From Flavobacteriales bacterium (lineage in GTDB: Bacteria > Bacteroidota > Bacteroidia > Flavobacteriales > Flavobacteriaceae), in assembly GCA_020635875.1 (NCBI GenBank), contig JACJYY010000002.1, forward strand, positions 124,001-188,000: 64,000 nucleotides of DNA, written 5' to 3'. Made by a program: the position numbers and the translations under genes. The notes under the pieces are model-generated. The model searched no databases. It was not told where the DNA came from and saw nothing but the letters and a program-made list of their open reading frames with translations. Shown in pieces: positions 33,624 through 43,126 of this stretch; position 1 is the stretch's first letter, and every line of letters starts with the position of its first letter.

Positions 33624-34043
33624 TTATTGTACGAAGTCTCTTGAAACGACGAATTTAGTTTTTACAGGTAATTTTTGAGCTGCTAAACGTAAAGCCTCTT
33701 TTGCAACATCAACAGGTACACCTGCAATTTCAAAAATAATTCTACCTGGCTTAACTATAGCTACCCAGTATTCCACATTACCTTTACCTTTACCCATACG
33801 AACCTCTAAAGGCTTTTTAGTAATCGGTTTGTCCGGAAATACATTAATCCATAATTGACCTTCCCTCTTCATATAACGAGTTGCCGCAATACGTGCTGCC
33901 TCAATCTGACGAGAAGTTAAGAACGTAGAATCCAATGATTTAACACCAAACATTCCATTTGAAAGTTGTGAACCTCTTTGGGCTAGACCTTTCATTCTAC
34001 CCTTCTGTACCTTACGATATTTCGTTTTTCTAGGCTGTAACAT
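33624..34043 (-). CDS. rplP: 50S ribosomal protein L16
   Basis: A protein near the A site and peptidyl-transferase centre, 139 aa. It starts MLQPRKTKYRKVQKGRMKGL and has RKTxYR and MGKGKGNVEYWVAIVKPGRI signatures. It is 23 bp after rpsC. Confidence 0.98.
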   Translation of the reverse strand: MLQPRKTKYRKVQKGRMKGLAQRGSQLSNGMFGVKSLDSTFLTSRQIEAARIAATRYMKREGQLWINVFPDKPITKKPLEVRMGKGKGNVEYWVAIVKPGRIIFEIAGVPVDVAKEALRLAAQKLPVKTKFVVSRDFVQ

Positions 34044-34066
34044 TTTCTTTCCTTTTCTTTAAAAAA

Positions 34067-34780
34067 TTACTTTCTTTTACGAGTAGAAGGTCTTTTCTTC
34101 CCTCCCTTTTCACTGGTCTTAGCAGACATACCTACTAATGGAGATAAATCTCTTTTTCCGTAAACCTCGCCTTTCATAATCCATACCTTAACCCCTAATC
34201 TACCATAAGTAGTATGAGCTTCAGCAAGTGCATAGTCGATATCAGCTCTAAAAGTAGATAGAGGAATTCTACCTTCTTTAAACGATTCCGATCTTGCCAT
34301 CTCAGCACCATTCAAACGCCCTGAAATTTGCACTTTTATTCCCTCAGAATTCATACGCATAGCAGCAACAATAGCCATTTTAATTGCTCTACGATAAGAA
34401 ATACGACCTTCGATTTGTCTTGCAATACTTTGTGCTACAAGAAACGCATCTAACTCAGGTCTTTTGATCTCAAAAATGTTGATTTGAATCTCCTTATCTG
34501 TAATCTTTCTAAGCTCCTCTTTCAACTTGTCTACCTCTTGACCACCTTTCCCGATAATAATACCAGGTCTAGCAGAAGTGATAGTAACGGTTACAAGTTT
34601 TAAAGTTCTTTCAATAATAATTCTAGATACACTAGCCTTTGACAAACGAGCATGAACATATCTTCTAATTTTGTCATCTTCAGCCAATTTATCACCATAA
34701 TCATTTCCTCCATACCAGTTAGATTCCCATCCTCTGATAATTCCTAGTCTATTTCCAATCGGATTAGTCTTTTGTCCCAT
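34067..34780 (-). CDS. rpsC: 30S ribosomal protein S3
   Basis: A mRNA-entry protein of the 30S head with helicase-like function, 237 aa. The type II KH domain has IIIGKGGQEVDKLKEEL at about 75-92, and the C-terminal domain shows DIDYALAEAHTTYGRLGVK. A basic tail (GGKKRPSTRKRK) ends it. It is 8 bp after rplV. Confidence 0.98.
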   Translation of the reverse strand: MGQKTNPIGNRLGIIRGWESNWYGGNDYGDKLAEDDKIRRYVHARLSKASVSRIIIERTLKLVTVTITSARPGIIIGKGGQEVDKLKEELRKITDKEIQINIFEIKRPELDAFLVAQSIARQIEGRISYRRAIKMAIVAAMRMNSEGIKVQISGRLNGAEMARSESFKEGRIPLSTFRADIDYALAEAHTTYGRLGVKVWIMKGEVYGKRDLSPLVGMSAKTSEKGGKKRPSTRKRK

Positions 34781-34788
34781 ACTTATGA

Positions 34789-35199
34789 TTATTTGCTTTC
34801 GGTTTTAACTTCAGATCCTAAAACCAAAGTAACATGATTTGATCTTTTACGTATTCTATGTGCTCTACCTTGTGGGGCTGGTCTTAATCTCTTTAACATA
34901 GCTCCACCATCCACTCTTATCTCTTTAACAATTAAAGACGCCTCCTCAATATTTGAATCTTCGTTTTTAGCTTGCCAATTAGCAATTGCAGACAAAAGTA
35001 ATTTCTCTAATCTTCTAGAAGCTTCCTTAGAATTAAACTTCAAAATATTTAGAGCGTTTTCAATTTTTTGACCTCTAACCAAGTCGGCAACTAAACGCAT
35101 CTTTCTTGGCGAAGTAGGGCAGTTATTCAACTTAGCGAACGCAACAGTCTTATTTGCTTCTTTAATTTTATTCGCTCTTTCTCTTTTACGAACTCCCAT
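34789..35199 (-). CDS. rplV: 50S ribosomal protein L22
   Basis: A tunnel-lining protein; its beta hairpin contributes to macrolide and arrest-peptide sensitivity. The 136-aa protein shows NNCPTSPRKMRLVADLVRG and the hairpin region GAMLKRLRPAPQGRAHRIRK. It has a short N-terminal extension and is 7 bp after rpsS. Confidence 0.98.
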   Translation of the reverse strand: MGVRKRERANKIKEANKTVAFAKLNNCPTSPRKMRLVADLVRGQKIENALNILKFNSKEASRRLEKLLLSAIANWQAKNEDSNIEEASLIVKEIRVDGGAMLKRLRPAPQGRAHRIRKRSNHVTLVLGSEVKTESK

Positions 35200-35206
35200 A
35201 ACTCAA

Positions 35207-35485
35207 TTATTTTTTACCTTTATTTTTCTGTCCAGCATGACCTCTGTAAGATCTTGTCTGAGAAAACTCACCTAACTTATGACCTACCATATTCTCAGTA
35301 ACATATACTGGGACAAACTGACGTCCGTTGTGAACAGCGATAGTCTGACCAACAAAATCTGGAGTAATCATAGAAGCCCTAGACCATGTCTTAATAACCG
35401 CCTTATTTCCTCCTTCAACATTTGCTTGAACTTTCTTCTCTAATTTATAATGAACAAAAGGTCCTTTTTTTAATGAACGTGCCAT
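35207..35485 (-). CDS. rpsS: 30S ribosomal protein S19
   Basis: A 30S head protein that pairs with S13, 92 aa. It starts MARSLKKGPFVHYKLEKKV and contains the signature VPVYVTENMVGHKLGEFSQT. It is 9 bp after rplB. Confidence 0.98.
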   Translation of the reverse strand: MARSLKKGPFVHYKLEKKVQANVEGGNKAVIKTWSRASMITPDFVGQTIAVHNGRQFVPVYVTENMVGHKLGEFSQTRSYRGHAGQKNKGKK

Positions 35486-35494
35486 ATTCTACTA

Positions 35495-36319
35495 TTATTT
35501 CTTTCTACGTTCTACAATATACTTAGTACTCGGATTGTTCTTAGAACGTGTTCTATATCCTTTAGCTGGAATACCCGCTCTTGATCTTGGATGACCTCCA
35601 GACGAACGTCCTTCACCACCACCCATAGGATGATCAACAGGGTTCATTGCCACTGGTCTCGTTCTTGGTCTTCTACCCAACCATCTAGATCTACCTGCTT
35701 TACCAGACACCAACAATTGATGATCAGAATTTGAAACCGCTCCAATAGCTGCAGAACAAGTCAACAATATCATACGCACCTCTCCTGAAGGCATTTTTAC
35801 TGTCGCATATTTCCCTTCTCTTGCCATCAATTGAGCAAAAGTACCTGCACTTCTTGCAATCACCGCTCCTTGCTCAGGATGCAACTCGATACAAGAAATA
35901 ATAGTACCTAATGGAATTTTACTTAACGGCATTGTATTACCAATATTAGGCAAAGCATCTGCACCCGAAACTACAGAATCTCCTACCTTAAGCCCATTTT
36001 GTGCAATGATGTAAGATTTTTCACCATCCACATACTCTATCAACGCAATAAACGCAGATCTATTTGGATCATATTGAATCGACTTTACTTCAGCAGACAC
36101 ACCGTGTCTTAACCTCTTAAAGTCAATTATTCTGTATCTCTTTTTGTGACCCCCACCAACATAGCGGATTGTCATTTTTCCTTGACTGTTTCTACCACCA
36201 GACCTTTTTTTCGGAGCCAACAAACTACGCTCCGGCTTATCAGTTGTAATGGAGTCAAAGCCATTAACAACTCTAAAACGCTGCCCTGGGGTTACCGGTT
36301 TTAATTTTCTAACTGACAT
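35495..36319 (-). CDS. rplB: 50S ribosomal protein L2
   Basis: A universally conserved protein near the peptidyl-transferase centre, 274 aa. The N-terminal OB-like part has GRNSQGKMTIRYVGGGHKKR; the C-terminal SH3-like part ends with the catalytic-centre segment NPVDHPMGGGEGRSSGGHP carrying the conserved His. It is 8 bp after rplW. Confidence 0.98.
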   Translation of the reverse strand: MSVRKLKPVTPGQRFRVVNGFDSITTDKPERSLLAPKKRSGGRNSQGKMTIRYVGGGHKKRYRIIDFKRLRHGVSAEVKSIQYDPNRSAFIALIEYVDGEKSYIIAQNGLKVGDSVVSGADALPNIGNTMPLSKIPLGTIISCIELHPEQGAVIARSAGTFAQLMAREGKYATVKMPSGEVRMILLTCSAAIGAVSNSDHQLLVSGKAGRSRWLGRRPRTRPVAMNPVDHPMGGGEGRSSGGHPRSRAGIPAKGYRTRSKNNPSTKYIVERRKK

Positions 36320-36327
36320 TCTATAAA

Positions 36328-36618
36328 TTAGATATTATTATAAAAATCTATTTCTTCACCTTCTTTTAGATAAACAAACGCCTTTTTCATCACGTTTGAC
36401 TTCCCTTTAATTATCCCATCCTTTGTATACTTCGTAGTACGCACAGGATTCTCGATTAAAGTATTTACTTTCAAGACAGAAACACCATATTGAGCTTCAA
36501 CTGCATCTTTCACCTCAATCTTGTTCGCCTTGGTATTCACATAAAAAGAATAGCAATTAGTCAATTCTGATTGACCAGTTGCTTTCTCAGTGATTATAGG
36601 TTTAATTATTACACTCAT
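36328..36618 (-). CDS. rplW: 50S ribosomal protein L23
   Basis: A tunnel-exit protein that docks trigger factor and SRP, 96 aa. IIKPIITEKATGQSELTNCY and FYVNTKANKIEVKDAVE are the typical N-terminal features. It is 7 bp after rplD. Confidence 0.97.
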   Translation of the reverse strand: MSVIIKPIITEKATGQSELTNCYSFYVNTKANKIEVKDAVEAQYGVSVLKVNTLIENPVRTTKYTKDGIIKGKSNVMKKAFVYLKEGEEIDFYNNI

Positions 36619-36625
36619 AATACTC

Positions 36626-37252
36626 TTAACTTAAATTAGCTTCAATTGAACCTAATGAACTCTCCAATAAAACAAGACTATTTGTATTCAAAATCTCGTA
36701 AGTGCTTAATTCAGTCGATGTTATTGCATTAACACCTGTCAAATTACGCGACGACAAATATACGTTTTTATTTGACTCACCAAACACAAACATTGATTTT
36801 TTATCATTTAGCCCCAAAGCCTTTAAAACACTAACAAATTCCTTAGTATTTGGCTTATCAAAATTGAAATCTTCAACTACAATTAAGTTAGATTCTTTCA
36901 TTTTTTGCGAAAACGCAGACTTTCTAGCTAACTTTTTTAACGATTTGTTCAATTTGAAGGAATAGCTTCTAGGTCTTGGTCCAAATACGCGACCTCCTCC
37001 TTTAAACACAGGAGACTTTACACTTCCTGCTCTTGCCGTACCCGTACCCTTTTGCTTTTTGATTTTTCTGGTACTACCAGCAATCTCAGCTCTTTCTTTA
37101 GCCTTATGTGTTCCTTGACGTTGATTAGCCAAGTACTGCTTAACATCTAAATAAATAGCATGGTTATTCGGCTCTATTCCGAATACTGAATCTGAAAGAT
37201 TAACTTTTCTACCAGTATCCTTACCTGATTTATCTAATACTTTTACTTCCAT
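36626..37252 (-). CDS. rplD: 50S ribosomal protein L4
   Basis: A tunnel protein with a long basic loop, 208 aa. The loop region KQKGTGTARAGSVKSPVFKG and GGRVFGPRPRSYSFKLNK is visible. In E. coli L4 represses the S10 operon; nothing here tests that. It overlaps rplC by one base. Confidence 0.97.
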   Translation of the reverse strand: MEVKVLDKSGKDTGRKVNLSDSVFGIEPNNHAIYLDVKQYLANQRQGTHKAKERAEIAGSTRKIKKQKGTGTARAGSVKSPVFKGGGRVFGPRPRSYSFKLNKSLKKLARKSAFSQKMKESNLIVVEDFNFDKPNTKEFVSVLKALGLNDKKSMFVFGESNKNVYLSSRNLTGVNAITSTELSTYEILNTNSLVLLESSLGSIEANLS

Positions 37253-37869
37253 TATTTCTCAACAATTACATAAGAGTTTTTATGACCCGGTACGCAACCA
37301 TTAACCACTAATAGGTTTTTATCTGCAACCACTTTTAAAACTCTAAGGTTTTGAACTTTAACTGTTTCACCTCCCATACGTCCAGCCATTCTCATCCCTT
37401 TAAATACTCTTGATGGATAAGATGATGCACCAATCGAACCTGGAGCTCTTAATCGGTTATGTTGTCCATGTGTAGACTGACCAACCCCTCCAAAACCATG
37501 ACGTTTAACAACACCTTGGTATCCTTTTCCTTTGGAAACTCCAGCCACATCAACATACTCACCTTCTTTAAACAATTCAACAGTAAGCACATCTCCTAGA
37601 TTATGCTCTGTTGTAAAATACTTGAATTCAACGACCTTTCTTTTAACAGAAGTGTTTGCTTTCTTAAAATGACCTACATCAGCTTTAGAAGCATTTTTCT
37701 CTGTCTTGTCATCGAAACCAAGTTGTAACGCTTCATACCCGTCAACCTCTTTGGTTCTGACTTGGGTAACTACGCATGGCCCTAATTCGATAACAGTACA
37801 TGGTATATTTTTACCATCTTCACCGAAAATACTGGTCATGCCTATCTTTTTACCTATTAACCCAGACAT
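37252..37869 (-). CDS. rplC: 50S ribosomal protein L3
   Basis: An assembly-initiator protein reaching toward the peptidyl-transferase centre, 205 aa. It starts MSGLIGKKIGMTSIFGEDGK and shows GFGGVGQSTHGQHNRLRAPG, the region containing the conserved Gln that is methylated in some bacteria. It is 22 bp after rpsJ. Confidence 0.98.
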   Translation of the reverse strand: MSGLIGKKIGMTSIFGEDGKNIPCTVIELGPCVVTQVRTKEVDGYEALQLGFDDKTEKNASKADVGHFKKANTSVKRKVVEFKYFTTEHNLGDVLTVELFKEGEYVDVAGVSKGKGYQGVVKRHGFGGVGQSTHGQHNRLRAPGSIGASSYPSRVFKGMRMAGRMGGETVKVQNLRVLKVVADKNLLVVNGCVPGHKNSYVIVEK

Positions 37870-37891
37870 ATATTTAATTATTATTTATTAC

Positions 37892-38197
37892 TTATACTTT
37901 AATTTCTACTTCAACCCCACTTGGCAATTCTAACTTCATCAACGCATCAATCGTTTTTGAAGAAGAACTATAGATGTCTAGCAATCTCTTATAAGAACTA
38001 ATCTCGAATTGCTCTCTTGACTTCTTGTTTACGTGTGGTGAACGTAAAACTGTAAAAATTTTCTTTTGTGTTGGCAAAGGAATCGGCCCTCTTACAACAG
38101 CTCCAGTTGTTTTAACTGAACCTACAATCTTCTCAGCAGATTTATCCACTAATGCATGATCGTATGATTTTAATTTAATTCTGATTTTTTGACTCAT
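37892..38197 (-). CDS. rpsJ: 30S ribosomal protein S10
   Basis: A 30S head protein, also a partner of NusB/NusG in antitermination, 101 aa. The start MSQKIRIKLKSYDHALVDKS and the loop GPIPLPTQKKIFTVLRSPHV are typical. It is 11 bp after fusA, with no tuf gene between, as known for Bacteroidota. Confidence 0.98.
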   Translation of the reverse strand: MSQKIRIKLKSYDHALVDKSAEKIVGSVKTTGAVVRGPIPLPTQKKIFTVLRSPHVNKKSREQFEISSYKRLLDIYSSSSKTIDALMKLELPSGVEVEIKV

Positions 38198-38208
38198 GAT
38201 CTATAAGA

Positions 38209-40344
38209 TTATTCGTTTCCTTTCGCTTTTTTAATTACTTCAGCAGCAATATTAGCTGGTGTTTCAGCATAGTGTGAAAACTCCATTGTAGAAGTCGCTC
38301 TACCCGAAGATAGTGTTCTCAATGTCGTTACATAACCAAACATTTCAGATAATGGAACGCTCGCTTTAACTACTTTAGAACCAGCTCTATCATCCATGTT
38401 ATTAACTTGCCCTCTTCTTCTGTTTAAGTCACCAACAATATCACCCATGTTTTCCTCTGGAGTTAATACCTCCAATTTCATGATAGGCTCAAGAATAACA
38501 GCCCCTGCCGCTTTAGCCGCTGCCTTATATCCCAATTTAGCTGCCAATTCAAACGAAAGACCGTCCGAATCCACCGCATGGAAAGATCCATCTTTAAGAG
38601 TAACCTTAATACTGTCTACTTCGTAACCAGCCAAAGGCCCTTCTTTCATCGCATCTTTGAAACCTTTTTCAACGTTTGGAACGTATTCTTTAGGAATGTT
38701 ACCACCTTTAACCTCATTCACAAACTGTAAACCAACTGGTGTCTTACCATCCACCTCATCAGCTGGACCTATAGTAAATACGATATCAGCGAACTTACCA
38801 CGTCCACCCGATTGTTTCTTGTACACCTCTCTGTGATCTGCGTTTCTTGTAACAGCCTCTTTGTACTCTACCTGTGGCTCTCCTTGATTTACCTCTACTT
38901 TAAATTCACGCTTCATACGATCAATCAAAACCTCCAAGTGAAGCTCACCCATACCAGAAATAATAGTCTGTCCAGAAGCATGATCAGTTCTCACTGTAAA
39001 TGTTGGATCCTCCTCAGCTAACTTAGCCAAAGCCATACCCATCTTATCTACGTCCGCTTTAGTTTTAGGCTCGATTGCCACCCCGATTACAGGATCTGGG
39101 AAAACCATACTTTCTAAAACTATTGGATGTTTTTCATCTGACATAGTATCACCAGTCTTGATGTCCTTAAACCCAACAGCAGCTCCAATATCTCCAGCTT
39201 CAATAAATTCAATTGGATTTTGTTTATTAGAGTGCATTTGGTAAATACGCGAAATTCTTTCTTTTTTACCAGAACGGTTGTTTAAAATATAAGAACCCGC
39301 ATCTAAGCGACCTGAATACGCTCTAAAGAAAGCCAAACGACCTACGAATGGATCTGTAGCAATCTTAAATGCCAATGCAGCAAATGGTTCTTTTACATCT
39401 GGCTTACGAATAACTTCTGCTCCAGTTTCTGGATTTGTTCCGATAATACCTTCTTTATCTACTGGAGAAGGCAAGTAACGACATACCGCATCCAACAAGA
39501 ACTGAACTCCTTTATTCTTAAACGAAGAACCGCAAATCATTGGAATGATAGCCATATCCATCACAGCAGCTCTTAAGGCAGCATGCACCTCTTCTTCTGT
39601 GATTGAATCTTCATCTTCCATGAATTTTTCTAACAACTCCTCGTCATAACCAGCAACCTCCTCGATTAAAATTGAACGGTATTTTCTGGCTTCCTCTTTC
39701 ATATCCTCAGGAATATCAATCACATCAAATGTTGCTCCCTGAGTTTCGTCATGCCATACGATAGCTCTGTTTTTCACCAAATCAACAACACCCTTAAAAT
39801 CAGCCTCGTCACCAATGTTTAATACAATTGGCACGGCGTTAGATTTCAACATATCCTTAACTTGTTGACACACTGCTAAAAAGTTAGCCCCTTGACGGTC
39901 CATTTTATTAACGAAACCAATTCTTGGCACTTTATAGTTATCAGCTAATCTCCAGTTTGTTTCAGATTGCGGCTCAACACCATCAACTGCACTAAACAAG
40001 AAAACTAAACCATCCAATACTCTCAACGAACGGTTTACCTCTACGGTAAAATCAACGTGACCCGGAGTATCGATAATATTAAAGTGATATCCTTTAGTAT
40101 CTTCAGTAGCTTTTCCGTTTTCTAAAGGAAACTGCCATTCGCAAGTTGTAGCAGCCGAAGTAATTGTAATACCTCTTTCTTGCTCTTGCTCCATCCAGTC
40201 CATCGTCGCAGCACCATCATGAACCTCACCTATCTTGTGCGATTTACCAGTGTAGTATAAAATACGCTCAGTAGTAGTGGTTTTACCCGCATCAATGTGC
40301 GCAGCAATACCAATATTTCTAGTATATTTAAGATCTCTTGCCAT
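38209..40344 (-). CDS. fusA: elongation factor G
   Basis: The translocation GTPase, 711 aa. The G1 loop AAHIDAGKTTTTERILYYTG, G2 region RGITITSAATTC, G3 DTPGHVDF and G4 NKMD are all visible in the first 160 residues; domains II-V follow, with GGRGKFADIV and the domain IV loop. It lies 3 bp after rpsG within the str part of the block. Confidence 0.98.
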   Translation of the reverse strand: MARDLKYTRNIGIAAHIDAGKTTTTERILYYTGKSHKIGEVHDGAATMDWMEQEQERGITITSAATTCEWQFPLENGKATEDTKGYHFNIIDTPGHVDFTVEVNRSLRVLDGLVFLFSAVDGVEPQSETNWRLADNYKVPRIGFVNKMDRQGANFLAVCQQVKDMLKSNAVPIVLNIGDEADFKGVVDLVKNRAIVWHDETQGATFDVIDIPEDMKEEARKYRSILIEEVAGYDEELLEKFMEDEDSITEEEVHAALRAAVMDMAIIPMICGSSFKNKGVQFLLDAVCRYLPSPVDKEGIIGTNPETGAEVIRKPDVKEPFAALAFKIATDPFVGRLAFFRAYSGRLDAGSYILNNRSGKKERISRIYQMHSNKQNPIEFIEAGDIGAAVGFKDIKTGDTMSDEKHPIVLESMVFPDPVIGVAIEPKTKADVDKMGMALAKLAEEDPTFTVRTDHASGQTIISGMGELHLEVLIDRMKREFKVEVNQGEPQVEYKEAVTRNADHREVYKKQSGGRGKFADIVFTIGPADEVDGKTPVGLQFVNEVKGGNIPKEYVPNVEKGFKDAMKEGPLAGYEVDSIKVTLKDGSFHAVDSDGLSFELAAKLGYKAAAKAAGAVILEPIMKLEVLTPEENMGDIVGDLNRRRGQVNNMDDRAGSKVVKASVPLSEMFGYVTTLRTLSSGRATSTMEFSHYAETPANIAAEVIKKAKGNE

Positions 40345-40347
40345 TTC

Positions 40348-40824
40348 TTAGAATCTAAAGTGTGAAAATGCTTTGTTAGCCTCCGCCATCTTATGAGTAT
40401 CCATTCTTTTCTTAACAGCAGCTCCTTCTTCTTTAGCAGCAGCTAAAATTTCTGAAGCTAAGCGCGCAGCCATAGATTTCTCATTTCTTTTTCTAGAATA
40501 TGAAATCAACCACTTCATTGCTGTTGAAATCTTTCTATCCGGACGAATCGGCATTGGAATTTGGAATGTAGCCCCACCTACTCTTCTGCTTCTCACCTCA
40601 ACATGAGGCATAACATTAGACAATGCATCTTTCCACAACTCTAACGAAGTTTTTTCTTCGTCTTGTTTTTTTGACTCTACTATATCAATAGCATCATAAA
40701 AAACTTTAAATGCGGTTGATTTTTTACCGTCCCACATCAAATTATTAACGAAACGTGTTACCAATTGATCGTTAAATCTTGGGTCTGGCAACAGAGGTCT
40801 TTTTTTCGCTTTTCTTTTTCTCAT
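40348..40824 (-). CDS. rpsG: 30S ribosomal protein S7
   Basis: The assembly initiator of the 30S head, 158 aa. It starts MRKRKAKKRPLLPDPRFNDQ, with the signature region RRVGGATFQIPMPIRPDRKI and a C-terminus ending AFSHFRF. In E. coli S7 represses the str operon. It is 23 bp after rpsL. Confidence 0.98.
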   Translation of the reverse strand: MRKRKAKKRPLLPDPRFNDQLVTRFVNNLMWDGKKSTAFKVFYDAIDIVESKKQDEEKTSLELWKDALSNVMPHVEVRSRRVGGATFQIPMPIRPDRKISTAMKWLISYSRKRNEKSMAARLASEILAAAKEEGAAVKKRMDTHKMAEANKAFSHFRF

Positions 40825-40847
40825 TACTTCTGTTTATACAGTTAAAA

Positions 40848-41252
40848 CTATTTTTTCTTTGCTGGTGCAGGTGCTTGACCTGGTTTTGGACGCTTAGCAC
40901 CATATTTAGAACGACGTTGTGTACGACCAGAAACCCCGGCTGTATCTAACGCACCTCTAACAATATGATACCTAACACCTGGCAAATCTTTAACCCTTCC
41001 TCCTCTAACTAATACTATCGAGTGCTCTTGAAGATTATGTCCTTCTCCTGGGATATAAGCATTCACCTCTTTACCATTTGTCAAACGCACCCTTGCAACT
41101 TTACGCATTGCAGAGTTAGGTTTTTTTGGTGTAGTGGTGTACACACGCGTACATACCCCTCTTCTTTGAGGACAAGAATTCAAAGCAGCCGATTTACTCT
41201 TCTTAGTTATCTGGACTCTCCCTTTTCTTACTAATTGTTGAATTGTTGGCAT
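40848..41252 (-). CDS. rpsL: 30S ribosomal protein S12
   Basis: A decoding-centre protein, 134 aa, and the first gene of the ribosomal block. The streptomycin-contact residues are wild type: K43/K44 in TTPKKPNSAMRKV and K88 in RGGRVKDLPGVRYH, with D89 as the methylthiolation site. The C-terminal tail PAPAKKK is a short extension. The promoter and a 5' hairpin lie about 50 bp upstream. Confidence 0.98.
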   Translation of the reverse strand: MPTIQQLVRKGRVQITKKSKSAALNSCPQRRGVCTRVYTTTPKKPNSAMRKVARVRLTNGKEVNAYIPGEGHNLQEHSIVLVRGGRVKDLPGVRYHIVRGALDTAGVSGRTQRRSKYGAKRPKPGQAPAPAKKK

Positions 41253-41287
41253 AATAATTATTGAATATTTCTTATGTATTTATACTT

Positions 41288-41302
41288 CCCCCAATTTTGG
41301 GG
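41288..41302 (-). promoter_or_regulatory. 5'-terminal hairpin of the str-S10-spc-alpha transcript
   Basis: On the minus strand CCCC-AAAATT-GGGG folds into a short G/C-only stem with a small loop. It begins only four bases after the -7 element ends, so the predicted transcript would start with or just before this hairpin. Such a cap could slow 5'-end-dependent decay or take part in regulation; this is inference. Confidence 0.5.
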
Positions 41303-41306
41303 ACTG

Positions 41307-41336
41307 CAAATGTATAATTAATTTCCAACAATACAA
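41307..41336 (-). promoter_or_regulatory. promoter of the ribosomal protein block
   Basis: TACATTTG (41314-41307) with TTG (41336-41334) and a 19-nt gap forms a consensus Bacteroidota promoter pointing at rpsL. It appears to be the main promoter for about 17 kb. Confidence 0.7.
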
Positions 41337-41432
41337 CACCTAAATAACTTATTTTCAATATTTTTAACAACCATAACTAATGCTCAACAAACTTTTTGTT
41401 TTTTTACATCCGCATCAATAGACTATCATATT

Positions 41433-43085
41433 TTGATTTCTTCAAAATTCCTTTTCATTGCAACACTATTATTTTTTGTTCAGTTTTCGCTAGGGCAAAA
41501 ACTTCATTTACGCATTGTTGGAACTTCCAAAAACGAACAACACATCTTATCTCGGCATCAAAACGACTCACTATTTTCGTCCCGTTCTGACTTAAATTCG
41601 GCTTACGATCACATCATCAACAAATTGCAACACGAAGGGTATTTTTTGGTGCACACACTTAAAGATTCAATCATAAACGACACTATTTTCAAAAAAACAG
41701 CATTACACCAACACATCAAATTTGCTCAATTAACACTTGATGCTACTGAAGAAACACAAAGCTACATACAAAAAAAAAAATGGATCATTCCGAGTCACAC
41801 CATTCCTGATTTACTAGGCAATATCACACAAAAATTAGATCAAAATGGATACAACTTTTCTGAAGTCAAACTACAACAAATCAAAATAAAACAAGACACT
41901 CTTTTCGCTCAATTAACCATTAACCTCAAATCCAAAAGGCATATCAATAATTTTGTTTACAAAGGGTACGAAAAATTTCCTCACAACTACCGGAAAAATA
42001 TCGAAAGAAAATACAAGAATACTCTCTTTTCGCAAAAAGCCATCACTCAAATCCAATCAGATCTATCAGTCATTCCTTTTATTACAAGTACCAAAAAACC
42101 TGAGATATTATTCTTGCAAGACTCAACAACAGTATACTTATATATACAGAAAAAAAAAGCCAATCGATTTGATGGTTTTGTTGGGTTAGTCACAGACGAT
42201 TCTAATAAAGCCACATTAAACGGATATGTAGATTTAGAATTGATAAATCCTTTCCATAATGGAGAAAAGCTATCATTATATTGGAAAGATAACGGTAGTG
42301 CACAAAAAACTTTTCGAGCAAAAATAGGGTTACCTTATTTGTTTAGTAGCCCTCTTGGGTTAAAAGGCTGTATTGAACTATTTTCTGAAGATCAGAAATT
42401 TCAGAACACCAAATTAACCACCGATTTAGGTTATCACATCAATTTTTTCACCGAATTATCTATAGGATATGAATCTAATCAGTCTGCCACTCTAACCAAT
42501 ACAATTAACACGATTAAGGATTACTCCAATAGTTTCATTACATCGAGTTTTATCAAGCAAAAAAACTTCGCACAAAAACCCGAATTAGACAATTACTCCC
42601 TACAACTAACGGTAGGGGCAGGTAGTCGAAAAACCAACTCTCATTCTGCCTCTCAACAAAAATTAAGTCTTTTGTTGTCCAAAAACTTCTTATTACATCC
42701 CAAACATGCCATTTGTCTTTCCACAGAAAACTTTGGATTGAGAAGCCCCTCCGTACTCACCAATGAATTGTATCGATTTGGCGGATTAAATTCGATTCGA
42801 GGATTTAATGAAAATACACTGCAAGCGAACCAAGTACATAATCTAATGACCGAATACCGATTTTACTTTTCAGAGAACAGTTATATTCACTCCATTATTG
42901 ACTATGGTTTTGCTAACGATGTAACCATTCAAAAATCAACCTCCTTTAAGAGTTTTGGACTAGGCTTAGGTATTGCCTCAAAGAGCGGATTGATGCAATT
43001 AATCTACGCCAATGGATCAACAGATACTAATCCAATCAACATCAGTAACTCTATCGTTCATGTGGGATACAAAAGTTCTTTTTAA
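41433..43085 (+). CDS. Omp85/BamA-like outer membrane barrel protein
   Basis: A 550-aa protein with a signal peptide (MISSKFLFIATLLFFVQFSLGQ), a periplasmic part with POTRA-like segments (about 25-250: LNSAYDHIINKLQHEGYFL, ITQKLDQNGYNFSEVKLQQ), and a C-terminal barrel. The signature LYRFGGLNSIRGFNENTL plus a final aromatic residue (GYKSSF) is typical of Omp85-superfamily barrels (BamA, TamA, ShlB). The start is TTG at 41433; no in-frame ATG upstream fits. Its partner is unknown; TamA-like or patatin-associated roles are possible. No promoter motif was found in the 180-bp divergent region on this strand. Confidence 0.72.
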   Translation: MISSKFLFIATLLFFVQFSLGQKLHLRIVGTSKNEQHILSRHQNDSLFSSRSDLNSAYDHIINKLQHEGYFLVHTLKDSIINDTIFKKTALHQHIKFAQLTLDATEETQSYIQKKKWIIPSHTIPDLLGNITQKLDQNGYNFSEVKLQQIKIKQDTLFAQLTINLKSKRHINNFVYKGYEKFPHNYRKNIERKYKNTLFSQKAITQIQSDLSVIPFITSTKKPEILFLQDSTTVYLYIQKKKANRFDGFVGLVTDDSNKATLNGYVDLELINPFHNGEKLSLYWKDNGSAQKTFRAKIGLPYLFSSPLGLKGCIELFSEDQKFQNTKLTTDLGYHINFFTELSIGYESNQSATLTNTINTIKDYSNSFITSSFIKQKNFAQKPELDNYSLQLTVGAGSRKTNSHSASQQKLSLLLSKNFLLHPKHAICLSTENFGLRSPSVLTNELYRFGGLNSIRGFNENTLQANQVHNLMTEYRFYFSENSYIHSIIDYGFANDVTIQKSTSFKSFGLGLGIASKSGLMQLIYANGSTDTNPINISNSIVHVGYKSSF

Positions 43086-43114
43086 ACAACAGGTATTTGA
43101 GCCACTCTTTATTC

Positions 43115-43122
43115 TATATTTG
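43115..43122 (+). promoter_or_regulatory. -7 element of rlmB, 4 nt before the start codon
   Basis: TATATTTG is followed by CAAC and then ATG (43127). The transcript would begin at or near the start codon, suggesting a leaderless mRNA. Confidence 0.55.
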
Positions 43123-43126
43123 CAAC

